NCBI RefSeq assembly: GCF_013282575.1
Contig: NZ_JAAAYE010000005.1
Coordinates: 62,001-126,000 of the forward strand
Reading direction: 5' to 3'
Length of the DNA: 64,000 bases
From: Paraburkholderia sp. NMBU_R16
GTDB taxonomy: Bacteria; Pseudomonadota; Gammaproteobacteria; Burkholderiales; Burkholderiaceae
Below are positions 1 through 9,269 of this stretch, piece by piece (the stretch's first letter is position 1; every line of letters starts with the position of its first letter). A model generated the notes under the pieces. The model ran no database searches and was not told the origin of the DNA. It saw nothing but the letters and a program-made list of their open reading frames with translations. The position numbers and the translations under genes were made by a program.

Positions 1-1
1 T

Positions 2-421
2 AACTCACGCCTTGACTCGTTGCAGGCCGCTGCGCTGAATGTCAAAGCTCAACGCCTTGATCAATGGCTGCACCGCAGAAGGGAAATCGCTGCCTTCTAC
101 GATGAAAGGCTTGTAGAGACCGCAACAGGAATCGATCTAGCAAAAGGAAAACGCGGGAGTTCTTACTATCACTACGTCGTGAAATCAGGGCAGCGCGAGA
201 AACTTCAAGAGTATCTCTCCAAGCATGGCATTCACACATCAGTCCACTATCCAACACCCGTTCACTACCAAAAAGCATGGAGATCGACTCAGCCATCCGT
301 CGTACTTCCTACCACCGAGCGATTGGCACGCGAGATCCTAACGATTCCATGTCATCACCATCTTTCGGACGGTGATGTCGAAAAAATCGCGCTGGCAATT
401 CGACGATTCGACTCTGCCTAG
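2..421 (+). CDS. DegT/DnrJ/EryC1/StrS aminotransferase, C-terminal part (5' end outside window)
   Basis: The frame is already open at the left edge, so only the last ~139 residues are visible. The start of the visible part reads NSRLDSLQAAALNVK, the usual helix of this PLP-dependent sugar aminotransferase family (SRLDELQAA.L.VKL). It is followed by the R-R-E-I-A-x-x-Y segment and by the C-terminal VHYPTPVH and IPCHHHLSDGDVEKI blocks, which are also typical. Such enzymes aminate keto-sugar nucleotides for O-antigen, capsule or antibiotic sugars; the substrate cannot be read from this fragment. The PLP lysine lies upstream of the window. Base composition is visibly more AT-rich than the following genes, suggesting the end of a laterally acquired polysaccharide locus. 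Confidence 0.85.
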   Translation, partial: NSRLDSLQAAALNVKAQRLDQWLHRRREIAAFYDERLVETATGIDLAKGKRGSSYYHYVVKSGQREKLQEYLSKHGIHTSVHYPTPVHYQKAWRSTQPSVVLPTTERLAREILTIPCHHHLSDGDVEKIALAIRRFDSA

Positions 422-616
422 GCGTGCCTATCGGCATTGCTGTGCGTTGACCGTCAATTAGAGCATGCGTAGACCGGCCCCAACTACTGAACCAAGACCG
501 ACCATTGCCCTTACGCGACAACGGCAATGCCCCTGTCAAGCGTTGACGGACAAGTGACTCGAAACGCCACATACATCGTGGCGCTATCGTGCATATCATC
601 CGCCGTCGGCACGGAC

Positions 617-733
617 GTGACCCAAGGCCTCGAAGTAGTGGCCCGACGCACATACTGAAGAGGCTTTTGACGGCGGAATGCCCCTCGCGAGGCGCCGAAT
701 GCCGTGATAATCGATTATCAGGACTACGACTAG
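617..733 (+). pseudogene. Decayed higB-like toxin remnant
   Basis: One frame immediately upstream of the antitoxin reads VTQGLEVVARRTY, then two stop codons, and ends with AVIIDYQDYD plus stop at 731-733. HigB/RelE toxins normally begin with a ...KGLExF... block and end with ...DAYxVDYxDYH just before higA, so both ends of a toxin seem present. The ~60 residues between are missing and the frame is interrupted. The stop lies 10 bases before the higA start, the normal higBA spacing. The C-terminal match is good; the N-terminal match is weak, so this is a supported but not certain relic. Confidence 0.5.
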
Positions 734-743
734 GAATTGCGTT

Positions 744-1055
744 ATGAGCCGTATCTTCAATCCGCCGCATCTTGGCGCCACGCTACGCGAAGATATATTG
801 CCAGCACTCGGCCTGACCGTAACCCAGGCCGCGCAGCAACTCGGTGTCACGCGTTCCGCGCTTTCGCGCGTGCTCAATGAGCACGCCGCGATCTCCCCTG
901 AAATGGCGTTGCGCATCGAAGCGTGGCTTGGCGTCGAACGAGGGGGCCGCGCCGACGTCTGGCTGGCCGGACAGACCGCCTATGATCTTTGGCAGGCACG
1001 TAAGAAAAGTGGCAAGCTGCACGTCAAGCATGCGCCCGCTGAGCCGGCACACTGA
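744..1055 (+). CDS. higA: HigA-family antitoxin (XRE helix-turn-helix)
   Basis: A 103-residue HigA/VapI-type protein. It opens with FNPPHLGATLREDILPALG, the conserved N-terminal segment. The helix-turn-helix (LTVTQAAQQLGVTRSALSRVLN) and the E-M-A-L-R-I-E-x-W-L-G block typical of the family follow. In intact loci it binds and neutralises the HigB mRNA interferase and represses the higBA promoter. Here the upstream toxin gene looks inactivated (stop at 731-733), so this is probably an orphan antitoxin. It could still act as a repressor or as an anti-addiction factor against related toxins. The start at 744 is the only sensible ATG. Confidence 0.85.
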   Translation: MSRIFNPPHLGATLREDILPALGLTVTQAAQQLGVTRSALSRVLNEHAAISPEMALRIEAWLGVERGGRADVWLAGQTAYDLWQARKKSGKLHVKHAPAEPAH

Positions 1056-1124
1056 CAGCAATTGGCCGGGGTAAGAATCGACTTGAAAACTTCGATCGGC
1101 GAAACATGAAACTTCGCTCTTCTT

Positions 1125-1161
1125 CGATCGGCCCTGGCCGCCCACCACCCAGAGCCGATCG
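1125..1161. repeat. Inverted repeat downstream of soxG
   Basis: CGATCGGC at 1125-1132 and GCCGATCG at 1154-1161 form an 8-bp perfect dyad. A further direct copy of TTCGATCGGC lies at 1091-1100. It is just past the soxG stop codon and could fold in the transcript end, but there is no U-tract, so I do not call it an intrinsic terminator. Confidence 0.3.
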
Positions 1162-1167
1162 CCCGCC

Positions 1168-1794
1168 TCAAATCAACAACGGCGCCGCGGCATCGAGCAT
1201 GATGCGGCAGAAGTAGTCGGCAAAACTGCGGCGCACCACGATCTCATAGCTGTCGCTACCCAGCGGCACGAGCACTACCGAAGCCTTGAAATAATGGCTC
1301 TGCGCACATTGCCCCCGCGCCAATACACGCGGATGAAGATCGAGCGGACAGCCGCGCGCCAGCACGTCGCGTACATGCGTTCCACTCGCTTCCAATACCG
1401 TGTAGCCGCTCCCCACATCGACAGCCGCAGCAAACAGCCCCTGAAACGCGGCACCGAGCTTCGCTTCGAGCTGACCCACCCGCGGCTCGATCGAGCGAAC
1501 GAGCCATTCGTCCGGACCCAACCAAAGGATGTCGCACTCGCTCGCCTGCGCAACCGTATTCGGCTTCACAGGCAAGCCCGCGCCAAGCACGCTTTGCACG
1601 GCATTCATGAACGCCGGATCGCGTGCATCGCCACGGACGTTCACGAGCTCCAGAAACGGCCGCTCGCGCAGTCGAAATACATTCGATTGCTTGACCTGAC
1701 TCGCCGCAAGAAGCTCCTGCACGCCGACGAGCGGAGATTCGAGCCGTCCCTGGCCGCCGAGCGTCGCCGCATTGCCTTTCGTCTCATTCCACAT
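1168..1794 (-). CDS. soxG: Sarcosine oxidase, gamma subunit
   Basis: A 208-residue SoxG protein, the small structural subunit of heterotetrameric sarcosine oxidase, which oxidatively demethylates sarcosine to glycine and passes the one-carbon unit to tetrahydrofolate. Diagnostic segments are LESPLVGV near the start, ILWLGPDEWLV in the middle and ARGCPLDLHP near the end. It is the last gene of sdaA-soxBDAG. I chose the ATG at 1794 over the earlier one at 1818 because AGGAG sits 9 bases before it. This start overlaps the soxA stop by 11 bases, consistent with translational coupling. Confidence 0.9.
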   Translation of the reverse strand: MWNETKGNAATLGGQGRLESPLVGVQELLAASQVKQSNVFRLRERPFLELVNVRGDARDPAFMNAVQSVLGAGLPVKPNTVAQASECDILWLGPDEWLVRSIEPRVGQLEAKLGAAFQGLFAAAVDVGSGYTVLEASGTHVRDVLARGCPLDLHPRVLARGQCAQSHYFKASVVLVPLGSDSYEIVVRRSFADYFCRIMLDAAAPLLI

Positions 1795-4700
1795 GCTGAC
1801 GCACTCCTTCGGTGTCATAGAACACGGGGCTCGATATCGTCGCGTCGACGGTGCGCCCGTTCAAATCGATCGTCACTTTTTGCCCCATCTTGCCCAACCC
1901 GCCCTTCACGACCGCCAGCGCAATCGAGCGCTTCAGAATCGGGCTGTAATAGCTGGACGTGACGTGCCCCAGCATCGGCACCGGCTCTGCTGCAACGGTA
2001 TTCGCCGGCGGCGTCCTCATACCCGGGGCCAGAATCTGCCCGCCTTCGGGCAACACGCAGGCAGGATCGTCGGTCAACAGTCCCACGAGTTGCTTGCGCC
2101 CTTCCTTCGCGGTGTCGGACCGGGTCAGCGACCGCTTGCCCAGACAGTCTTTCGTCTTCGCAACAAGACCGCCCATACCCAGATCGAACGGAGTGATCGA
2201 CCCGTCAGTGTCCTGCCCGACGATGATGTAGCCCTTCTCCGCACGCAGTACGTGCATCGTTTCCGTGCCGTACGGCGTAATGCCGAACTCCGCACCGGCC
2301 TCCATCAGCGCTTCCCAGACCGCGCGCCCCGCATTGGCCGGCACGTTGACTTCGTAGGCAAGCTCGCCGGAGAAGCTGATTCGCATGATGCGCGCCTTCA
2401 CATCGGCCACCGTGCCATCGCGGTAGCTCATGAACGGGAACGCATCGTTTGCGAAATCCACATCGCGGCAAACCTTTTGCAGCACCTTGCGGCTCTTCGG
2501 CCCCACGACGGCAAACGTGGCCCAGTGGTCCGTGACCGAAGCCAGCCGCACCTTCATGTCGGGCCATTCGGTCTGCAGCCATCGCTCGAGCCAGGTCAAT
2601 ACCCGCGCGGCGCCGCCCGTCGTCGTCGTCATCATGTAGTGCTGATCGCCCAGACGAACGGTCACGCCATCGTCGAACACCATGCCGTTTTCATCGAGCA
2701 TGAGGCCGTAGCGGCATTTGCCCACTTCGAGCTTCGACCACGGATTCGTATACACCCAGTTCAGCAGCTTCGCCGCATCGGGGCCCTGGATATCGATCTT
2801 GCCAAGCGTGGACGCATCGAGAATGCCGACGCCCGTTCGCACCGCGAGACATTCGCGCGCAACGGCAGCGTGCAGATCTTCGCCCGCTTTCGGGTAATAC
2901 CAAGGCCGCTTCCAGTTGCCGACATCCTCGAACGCCGCACCGTTCTCCACGTGCCATTCGTGAATGCAGGTCTTACGGATGGGATCGATGAAATCCCCGA
3001 TCTCCCGGCCGGCGATCGCACCGAACGTCACGGGCGTGTAGTTGGGGCGGAACGTCGTCGTGCCCGTCTCGGGAATCGTCTTGCCGAGCGCGCTCGCGAG
3101 AATCGCCATGCCGTTGATGTTGCCGAGCTTGCCTTGATCGGTGCCGAACCCCATCGCCGTATAACGCTTCACGTGTTCGACCGATTCGAAGCCTTCGCGT
3201 GCGGCCAGCAGAATGTCGGCCGCCGACACGTCGTTCTGGAAATCGACGAACTGCTTGGGCCCACGTGCAGCGCGCTCGTGAGAGCCGACGAGCCACAGCG
3301 GCATCAGCGGCGCCTCTTTGATATCAGCCACTTGCGGAGCAGGCGGACGCACAGCCTTGAATCCCAGCGATTGCGCGGCTTCGAGACCGGCATCGAGCGC
3401 CAGACGCACGCCGCGCGCAAGACTGAATTCGCCCGATGCGGCACCGACGCTCACTTCGGGCTGGACAGCCTTGCCCGGCACGAAGCAGGACTTCTCGTCG
3501 TTCCAATGCGCCTTACCGCCCGACTGCGCGAAAAGATGCAGCACGGGGCTCCAGCCGCCCGACATCGCAACGAGGTCGCAAGAGAGCGTCTCTTGCCGCG
3601 AGCCGACGACGCCCCTGTCGAACGTGGCGATTTCGACTGACGACACGCGGCGCTTGCCGTTCGCCACGGTAACGACGGCGCCGCTTTTCACGGCGATGCC
3701 ATGACGCCGCGCGGCGGCGGGCAGTGCACCGTCGCTCGATGCCCGCGGATCGACAACCGTGACCTTCGCACCGCTCGCTTTCAAATCGAGCGCGCACTGA
3801 TATCCGTCATCGTTGTTCGTGAAGACGACGGCCTCGCGCCCGGGGAGCACGCCATATCGATGCACATAAGTGGACACGGCCGATGCGAGCATGATGCCCG
3901 GCAAATCGTTGTTGCCGAATACGAGCGGACGCTCGTGCGCACCTGTCGCGAGAATGACGCGCTTGGCGCGAATCTTCCAGACGAGCTCGCGCGTGCCTTT
4001 GCGCAACGAAACCGGCAGATGATCGGTCAGATGCTGCACGACCGTCACGAGGTTGTGGTCCTGATAGCCGAACGCGGTACTGCGTGTGAGAATTTTCACG
4101 TCGGGCATCTGCGCGAGCGCCGACTCGATCTTCTCGGCCCATTGCAGCCCGGGTCGGCCGTCGATTTGCGCGCGACAAGACAGCAGGCTGCCGCCGAGTT
4201 CGCGCTGGTCGTCGACGAGAATGACGCGCGCACCGGCCAGCCCAGCCGCATGCGCCGCGGCCAAGCCCGACGGACCGCCGCCGACGACGAGCACGTCGCA
4301 GTGCGCAAAGCACTTGTCGTAGCGGTCCGCGTCGGGCGTGTCGGGCGCCTTTCCGAGACCCGCGGCCTCGCGAATCTTTTCTTCGTACTTCGGCCACCAT
4401 TTGCGCGGCCACATGAACGTCTTGTAATAGAAGCCCGCGGGAATGAAGCGCGCGATCTTCTGATTGATCGCCATGCGGTCGTCCTCGATCGAAGGCTCCG
4501 CATTCACGCTGCGCGCGACGAGTCCCTGGTACAGCTCGATTTCGGTCGCGCGGGCATTCGGCACGGTATAGGCGCCGCGTTCGAGCTGCACGATGGCATT
4601 CGGCTCTTCCACGCCCGCCGTCACGATGCCGCGCGGGCGATGGTACTTCCAGCTTCGCGCAACGAAATGCACGCCATTGGCGAGCAGCGCCGATGCGAGC

Positions 4701-4807
4701 GTATCGCCCTGATAGCCCTGGTAGGTACGGCCGTTGAACGTGAACGTCAACGGAATGGCGCGATTGATCCGCCCCCCGGCGCCGAGTCGGTCTTTCTGGC
4801 TGCTCAT
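1784..4807 (-). CDS. soxA: Sarcosine oxidase, alpha subunit
   Basis: A 1007-residue protein, full length for SoxA. The N-terminal ferredoxin-like segment (FNGRTYQGYQGDTLASALLA) is followed by a dinucleotide-binding motif (VLVVGGGPSGLAAAHAAG) near residue 175. The C-terminal ~400 residues are a GcvT-like folate-binding domain containing GVGILDASTLGKIDIQGPDA. The alpha subunit binds NAD+ and tetrahydrofolate and produces 5,10-methylene-THF from the methyl group released by the beta subunit. Its ATG overlaps the soxD stop by 4 bases (ATGA), and its end overlaps soxG. Confidence 0.95.
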   Translation of the reverse strand: MSSQKDRLGAGGRINRAIPLTFTFNGRTYQGYQGDTLASALLANGVHFVARSWKYHRPRGIVTAGVEEPNAIVQLERGAYTVPNARATEIELYQGLVARSVNAEPSIEDDRMAINQKIARFIPAGFYYKTFMWPRKWWPKYEEKIREAAGLGKAPDTPDADRYDKCFAHCDVLVVGGGPSGLAAAHAAGLAGARVILVDDQRELGGSLLSCRAQIDGRPGLQWAEKIESALAQMPDVKILTRSTAFGYQDHNLVTVVQHLTDHLPVSLRKGTRELVWKIRAKRVILATGAHERPLVFGNNDLPGIMLASAVSTYVHRYGVLPGREAVVFTNNDDGYQCALDLKASGAKVTVVDPRASSDGALPAAARRHGIAVKSGAVVTVANGKRRVSSVEIATFDRGVVGSRQETLSCDLVAMSGGWSPVLHLFAQSGGKAHWNDEKSCFVPGKAVQPEVSVGAASGEFSLARGVRLALDAGLEAAQSLGFKAVRPPAPQVADIKEAPLMPLWLVGSHERAARGPKQFVDFQNDVSAADILLAAREGFESVEHVKRYTAMGFGTDQGKLGNINGMAILASALGKTIPETGTTTFRPNYTPVTFGAIAGREIGDFIDPIRKTCIHEWHVENGAAFEDVGNWKRPWYYPKAGEDLHAAVARECLAVRTGVGILDASTLGKIDIQGPDAAKLLNWVYTNPWSKLEVGKCRYGLMLDENGMVFDDGVTVRLGDQHYMMTTTTGGAARVLTWLERWLQTEWPDMKVRLASVTDHWATFAVVGPKSRKVLQKVCRDVDFANDAFPFMSYRDGTVADVKARIMRISFSGELAYEVNVPANAGRAVWEALMEAGAEFGITPYGTETMHVLRAEKGYIIVGQDTDGSITPFDLGMGGLVAKTKDCLGKRSLTRSDTAKEGRKQLVGLLTDDPACVLPEGGQILAPGMRTPPANTVAAEPVPMLGHVTSSYYSPILKRSIALAVVKGGLGKMGQKVTIDLNGRTVDATISSPVFYDTEGVRQHVE

Positions 4808-5115
4808 GATTGCGTGCCCTGTTGTTTGCCGTTGTGCTCCGCCCGCTCGGGGGTGGCCCCGTCGAACGTTTCATATCCCTGAATCGCGTACGTCACCGTA
4901 TCGCGCGTTGCCTTGAACCACCGCCGGCAGCCTTGCGCATGAAGCCATTGCTCGCGATGCACGCCGCGCGTGTTGTGCCGCATGAAGAGGTAGTCTCCCC
5001 ACTCGCGGTCGGACAATTTCTCGGGCTCGAGCGGACGCACGATGTCGGCCTCGCCGCCGCAGGAGAATTCGGATTCGGCACGCGGGCCGCACCAGGGGCA
5101 TTCGATCATCAACAT
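4804..5115 (-). CDS. soxD: Sarcosine oxidase, delta subunit
   Basis: A 103-residue SoxD protein. It begins MLMIECPWCG, where the Cys-x-x-Cys pair is part of the zinc site of this subunit. The conserved EWGDYLFMRHNTRGVHREQW and GCRRWFKATRDTVTY blocks follow. The zinc-binding delta subunit is structural in the heterotetramer. A GGAGAGAG ribosome site precedes the ATG. The gene lies 22 bases after soxB and overlaps soxA by 4 bases, in the standard soxBDAG order. Confidence 0.95.
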   Translation of the reverse strand: MLMIECPWCGPRAESEFSCGGEADIVRPLEPEKLSDREWGDYLFMRHNTRGVHREQWLHAQGCRRWFKATRDTVTYAIQGYETFDGATPERAEHNGKQQGTQS

Positions 5116-5137
5116 GGTTGGTCTCTCTCCAGTGCGT

Positions 5138-6382
5138 TCAGTGGGCCACGGCGGCAGCGCCGTGCTCGTCGATCAGATGGCCGGTGTAGAACCGGTCGAG
5201 CGAAAACGGCGCGTTGATCGGATGCGGCGCATCGTTGGCGATCGTGTGCGCAAACACCCATCCCGAACCTGGCGTCGCCTTGAACCCGCCCGTTCCCCAT
5301 CCGCAATTGAAATAGAGCCCTTTGACGTCGGTCTTGCTGATGATCGGGCAGGCATCGGGCGACACATCGACGATGCCGCCCCACTGCCGATTCATCCGCA
5401 CGCGCGAAAACACGGGGAACATCTCGACGATGGCTTGCAACGTGCCTTCGATCACATGGAAGCTGCCACGTTGGCCGAAACCGCTGTATTGATCGATGCC
5501 GGCGCCGATGACGAGGTCGCCTTTGTCGGACTGGCTGATGTAGGCGTGTACGGCGTTGGACATGACCACCGTATTGACGACCGGCTTGATCGGCTCTGAA
5601 ACGAGCGCCTGCAACGGGTGGCTTTCGATCGGCAGACGGATACCGGCCATATCGGCGAGCGTCGTCGTATTGCCGGCGGCCACTACCGCGACCTTCTTCG
5701 CTTTGATGAAGCCCTTTACCGTTTCGACGCCGACGACGGCACCGCCATCGCGTCGAATACCCGTCGCCTGGCAGTTCTGAATGATGTCGACGCCATGCGA
5801 ATCCGCGCCGCGCGCGAAACCCCAGGCCACCGCATCGTGACGCGCGACGCCGCCGCGCCGCTGAAACGATGCGCCGAGCACCGGGTAGCGGGCGTTCAGA
5901 TTGATCGTCGGCTCGATTTCCTTGATTTGCTCGGGCGTCAGATATTCGGCATCGACGCCGTTGAGCCGGTTGGCATCGACGCGCCGTTGCGTGTCGCGCA
6001 CGTCCTGAAGCGTATGCGCGAGGTTCATGACGCCGCGCTGACTGAACATGACGTTGTAGTTGAGGTCCTGCGAGAGGCCCTCCCAGAGCTTCATCGCCTT
6101 TTCGTAGAGCGCAGCCGACTCGTCCCACAGGTAGTTCGAACGAATGATCGTGGTATTGCGCGCGGTGTTGCCGCCGCCGAGCCATCCCTTCTCGAGCACG
6201 GCGACATTACGCACGCCGTGCTCCTTCGCGAGGTAATAGGCGGTGGCGAGACCATGACCGCCGCCGCCGACGATCACCACGTCGTATTCGCGCTTCGGCT
6301 CGGGACTGCGCCATTGGCGCTCCCAGTTCTCGTGATACGACAATCCGTTGCGCACCAGACTGAATAGGGAAAAGCGGCTCAT
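5138..6382 (-). CDS. soxB: Sarcosine oxidase, beta subunit
   Basis: A 414-residue FAD-dependent oxidase of the D-amino-acid oxidase superfamily and the catalytic subunit for sarcosine oxidation. The FAD-binding motif [18 protein letters not shown] starts near residue 35. The [12 protein letters not shown] block carries the histidine (about residue 182) expected to hold covalent FMN in heterotetrameric sarcosine oxidases. The C-terminal [10 protein letters not shown] segment is also typical. It is separated from sdaA by 22 bases and from soxD by 22 bases, so all belong to one operon that turns sarcosine into glycine and then, via serine, pyruvate. Confidence 0.95.
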   Translation of the reverse strand: MSRFSLFSLVRNGLSYHENWERQWRSPEPKREYDVVIVGGGGHGLATAYYLAKEHGVRNVAVLEKGWLGGGNTARNTTIIRSNYLWDESAALYEKAMKLWEGLSQDLNYNVMFSQRGVMNLAHTLQDVRDTQRRVDANRLNGVDAEYLTPEQIKEIEPTINLNARYPVLGASFQRRGGVARHDAVAWGFARGADSHGVDIIQNCQATGIRRDGGAVVGVETVKGFIKAKKVAVVAAGNTTTLADMAGIRLPIESHPLQALVSEPIKPVVNTVVMSNAVHAYISQSDKGDLVIGAGIDQYSGFGQRGSFHVIEGTLQAIVEMFPVFSRVRMNRQWGGIVDVSPDACPIISKTDVKGLYFNCGWGTGGFKATPGSGWVFAHTIANDAPHPINAPFSLDRFYTGHLIDEHGAAAVAH

Positions 6383-6404
6383 AGCGGTCGTCCTTGCGGT
6401 GTTC

Positions 6405-7790
6405 TTAACATTCGATGACGTTGACGGCCAGCCCGCCGCGCGACGTCTCCTTGTACTTCGTCTTCATGTCCGCGCCCGTTTCGCGCATCGTCTTGATGAC
6501 CGAGTCGAGCGACACGTAATGGTCTCCGTCTCCCTTGAGCGCCATGCGCGATGCGTTCAGCGCCTTGATGGCGCCCATGGCGTTGCGCTCGATGCAGGGA
6601 ATCTGCACGAGACCGCCCACCGGATCGCAGGTCATCCCGAGGTTGTGCTCCATGCCGATTTCGGCGGCATTCTCGACCTGACGCGGCGTGCCGCCCATGA
6701 CGGCGGCGAGCGCGGCGGCCGCCATCGAGCAAGCGACGCCGACTTCGCCCTGACAGCCGACTTCCGCGCCGGAGATCGAAGCCGTTTCCTTGTAGATGAT
6801 GCCGATGGCCGCGGCCGTCAGCAGAAAATCGACAATGCCGTCCTCGTTCGCGCCGGGCACGAACTTGACGTAGTAGTGCAACACGGCCGGGATCACGCCT
6901 GCCGCACCGTTGGTCGGTGCCGTGACGACGCGCCCGCCCGCCGCGTTTTCTTCGTTCACGGCCATCGCGTAGAGATTGACCCAGTCGAGCATCGAAAGCG
7001 GGTCGCGCAGGCATTCCTCCGAGCGCGCCCGCAGGTGCTTCGAAAGCTCGGCAGCGCGACGCTTGACGCGCATCGGTCCGGGCAGCTCCCCCTCGGTGCG
7101 GCAACCGCGCTCGACGCACGCGGCCATCGTGCGCCAGATCGCGAGCAGCCCTTCGCGCACCTGAGCCGCATCGCGCGAAGCACACTCGTTTTTCATTGCC
7201 ACTTGCGCAATCGAAAGCCCGTTTTCGCTGCATGCGCGCAGCAAATCGGCCCCCGTGCGAAACGGATAGGGCACGGATGCACCGCTGCTGACACCGTTGA
7301 CGCGGTCGCCGTCGCGATTGACCACGAAGCCGCCGCCAACCGAGTAATACTCTTTTTCGACGAGCAACTGACCGAGCTCGTCGAACGCCTGAAAACGCAT
7401 GCCGTTCGAATGGACGACGTTCGTACCGGTCATGAGCCGGCGATAAAACGCGATGTCTTCCTTTTCATCGAAGCGGATGGGCGTCTGACCCAGCAGTTGC
7501 AGCGATTTTTCGCGCCGGATATGAGCGAGCCGGGGCTCGATCAGATCGGGGTCGATCGCATCGGGCAGATGACCCTCGAGCCCGAGCAGTACGGCCTTGT
7601 CCGTACCGTGGCCCTTGCCTGTCGCGCCGAGCGAGCCGTAGAGTTCGACCTTCACGCGGCGCACGAAGCCGAGCAGATTCGCATCCTCGACATGCGAGAC
7701 GAACCGGCACGCGGCGATCATGGGACCGACCGTATGGGAGCTCGAAGGCCCGATACCGATCTTGAAGAGATCGAAAACACTGACGTTCAT
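6405..7790 (-). CDS. sdaA: L-serine ammonia-lyase (iron-sulfur L-serine dehydratase)
   Basis: A 461-residue single-chain L-serine dehydratase that deaminates serine to pyruvate and ammonia using a [4Fe-4S] cluster. The N-terminus [20 protein letters not shown] is the family signature. The C-terminal half has the cysteines expected to ligate the cluster, in [14 protein letters not shown] and [16 protein letters not shown] chose the ATG at 7790, preceded by GAGG at 8 bases, over the upstream ATG at 7844, which only adds poorly conserved residues. First gene of the sdaA-soxBDAG operon, so glycine from sarcosine can be routed through serine to pyruvate. Confidence 0.93.
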   Translation of the reverse strand: MNVSVFDLFKIGIGPSSSHTVGPMIAACRFVSHVEDANLLGFVRRVKVELYGSLGATGKGHGTDKAVLLGLEGHLPDAIDPDLIEPRLAHIRREKSLQLLGQTPIRFDEKEDIAFYRRLMTGTNVVHSNGMRFQAFDELGQLLVEKEYYSVGGGFVVNRDGDRVNGVSSGASVPYPFRTGADLLRACSENGLSIAQVAMKNECASRDAAQVREGLLAIWRTMAACVERGCRTEGELPGPMRVKRRAAELSKHLRARSEECLRDPLSMLDWVNLYAMAVNEENAAGGRVVTAPTNGAAGVIPAVLHYYVKFVPGANEDGIVDFLLTAAAIGIIYKETASISGAEVGCQGEVGVACSMAAAALAAVMGGTPRQVENAAEIGMEHNLGMTCDPVGGLVQIPCIERNAMGAIKALNASRMALKGDGDHYVSLDSVIKTMRETGADMKTKYKETSRGGLAVNVIEC

Positions 7791-8094
7791 GGGGACGGCC
7801 TCGATTGACGAATTGACGTCTCGTGAGATGGTGCGGCGCCGCATCCTCTGGCGTGATGCCGTTGCAGCGTACGATTACCGATGGACGCCAGTACACCAAA
7901 GCGTAGAATTCGCCGATAGAACAAAAGCGGCATCGCTGTGGGATACCGTCGCCAAACCTACCCGCGCGGGCCCCCGTTATGCGCGTAAGTGATAATTTGC
8001 GGCGGAAAACCACAAATGGGCACCCGGCGCCACGCGTCGCGCGATGCCCTTCCAGGCGGCTGGCGCCGCCGCATCGTCTTTTTGCATTGGCAAC
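7791..8094. other. Divergent intergenic region, sdaA / GlxA-family regulator
   Basis: 304 bases between the divergent sdaA-sox operon and the regulator gene. No ORF is convincing here. The centre is AT-richer (around 7900-7935 and 7985-8015) and probably holds the two promoters and the regulator site, but I see no clear -35/-10 pair. The right end contains the stem-loop listed at 8042-8083. Confidence 0.5.
8042..8083 (+). terminator. Terminator-like stem-loop in the leader of the GlxA-family regulator
   Basis: GGCGGC (8055-8060) and GCCGCC (8065-8070) pair around a TGGC loop. The outer arms CGATGC (8042-8047) and GCATCG (8071-8076) extend the stem after a 7-base bulge on the left. It is followed at once by TCTTTTT (8077-8083). 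This is the architecture of an intrinsic terminator, yet it lies only 12 bases before the ATG at 8095, so it may act as an attenuator or mark a different start. Confidence 0.4.
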
Positions 8095-9171
8095 ATGAAC
8101 GCAGTCGAACCGTCACCGCCGATTACCTCCGCCATACCGAAGGAACGCATCCGTTTCGGCATCGTCCTGCTGCCGAATTTCACGCTGACGGCATTCTCGG
8201 GCTTCGTCGACATGCTGCGCCTGTCCGCCGACGACAGCGATTTCAGCAAGCCCGTGCGCTGCGCCTGGAGCGTCGTCGGCAGAACGCTTGCGCCGGTGCG
8301 CGCGAGCTGCGGTATCCAGGTGACGCCGTGGGAAACCTATGAGGAGTCCGAACCGTTCGACTACGTCGTCGTCGTCGGTGGGCTGCTGCATTCGGGACCG
8401 CACGCCGACGACGACACGCTCGAGTTCATTCGACGCGCGGCGAACCGCGGCGCGACGGTCGTCGGCATCTGCACCGGCGTCTTCGCGCTGATGCGCGCGG
8501 GCGTGCTGGATGGCTACCGTACATGCGTCAGCTGGTTTCACTACTGGGATTTCATCGAGCGGTTTCCGTCCGCCGATACGAACCTGCTCGTAGCCGACAG
8601 GCTGTTCGTCATCGATCGCCGGCGCGTGACGTGCTCGGGCGGCCGCGCATCGATCGACGTCGCCGCGGCCATTCTGCTGCGTCACTTCGATCATGCGACG
8701 GTGCAGAAGGCGTTACGGATCTTGCTCGTCGGAGAAATGCAGAAGGGCAATGCGCCGCAACCCCATCCGCCGGGGCTCGCGCCCGCGACGCATCCGAAGG
8801 TCAAGCGTGCGATCTTGTTGATGGAGCAGCACGTCGGGCGCACCCTGCCGCTCGAGGAGCTGGCGTGCAAGCTCGATTTGTCGCCGCGTCAGCTCGAACG
8901 ACTCTTCAAGGCTGAAACAGGTAAGAGCCCTCAGACGTTCGCCAAGCATGTGCGGCTACGCACGGCCGCATGGCTGCTGACGAGTTCCGACCGAACGGTC
9001 GCCGATATTGCATCGAGCTGCGGGTTCTCCGATGCGTCGCATCTGGGGCGCGAGTTCCGCAAGCAATTCGGCGTGCCGCCCGTGACCTATCGTGAGCGGC
9101 AAGCGGGGCTGTCGAAGCAGGAAGAATTCGCGCTGATCGACGGTGAGCCTTTGCCCGACGATGACGATTGA
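8095..9171 (+). CDS. GlxA-family (DJ-1/PfpI + AraC HTH) transcriptional regulator, sox-linked
   Basis: A 358-residue regulator. The N-terminal DJ-1/PfpI-like domain (FGIVLLPNFTLTAFSGFVD, then GICTGVFALMRAG with the family cysteine) is followed by a C-terminal AraC double HTH (LELLACKLDLSPRQLERLFK-like block and ADIASSCGFSDASHLGREF). Such proteins (GbdR, SouR and relatives in Pseudomonas) activate genes for betaine, dimethylglycine or sarcosine catabolism. It is divergent from sdaA-soxBDAG and probably regulates it, perhaps in response to sarcosine or dimethylglycine; that is inference. I chose the ATG at 8095; an in-frame ATG at 8044 would place the leader stem-loop inside the gene. Confidence 0.85.
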   Translation: MNAVEPSPPITSAIPKERIRFGIVLLPNFTLTAFSGFVDMLRLSADDSDFSKPVRCAWSVVGRTLAPVRASCGIQVTPWETYEESEPFDYVVVVGGLLHSGPHADDDTLEFIRRAANRGATVVGICTGVFALMRAGVLDGYRTCVSWFHYWDFIERFPSADTNLLVADRLFVIDRRRVTCSGGRASIDVAAAILLRHFDHATVQKALRILLVGEMQKGNAPQPHPPGLAPATHPKVKRAILLMEQHVGRTLPLEELACKLDLSPRQLERLFKAETGKSPQTFAKHVRLRTAAWLLTSSDRTVADIASSCGFSDASHLGREFRKQFGVPPVTYRERQAGLSKQEEFALIDGEPLPDDDD

Positions 9172-9269
9172 CCGGCCAGCCGGAATTGTCGAGCGTTTCG
9201 CACCCGCCGTGACTGACCCGCCTTGACGCTGGTGTCGGCCACGGCACCCGATATCGCCCCGATCGGGCA

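Noticed and set aside
422-616. Insertion-sequence or recombinase remnant next to the higB relic
   Set aside because: I looked for terminal inverted repeats, target duplications and transposase fragments and found nothing convincing.
1772-3640. 622-residue open frame on the plus strand
   Set aside because: It is antisense to soxA, Arg/His/Ala-rich with no family likeness, as expected for the third-position GC bias of the real gene.
6348-7808. 486-residue open frame on the plus strand
   Set aside because: It is antisense to sdaA, has the composition of a shadow frame and has no ribosome site.
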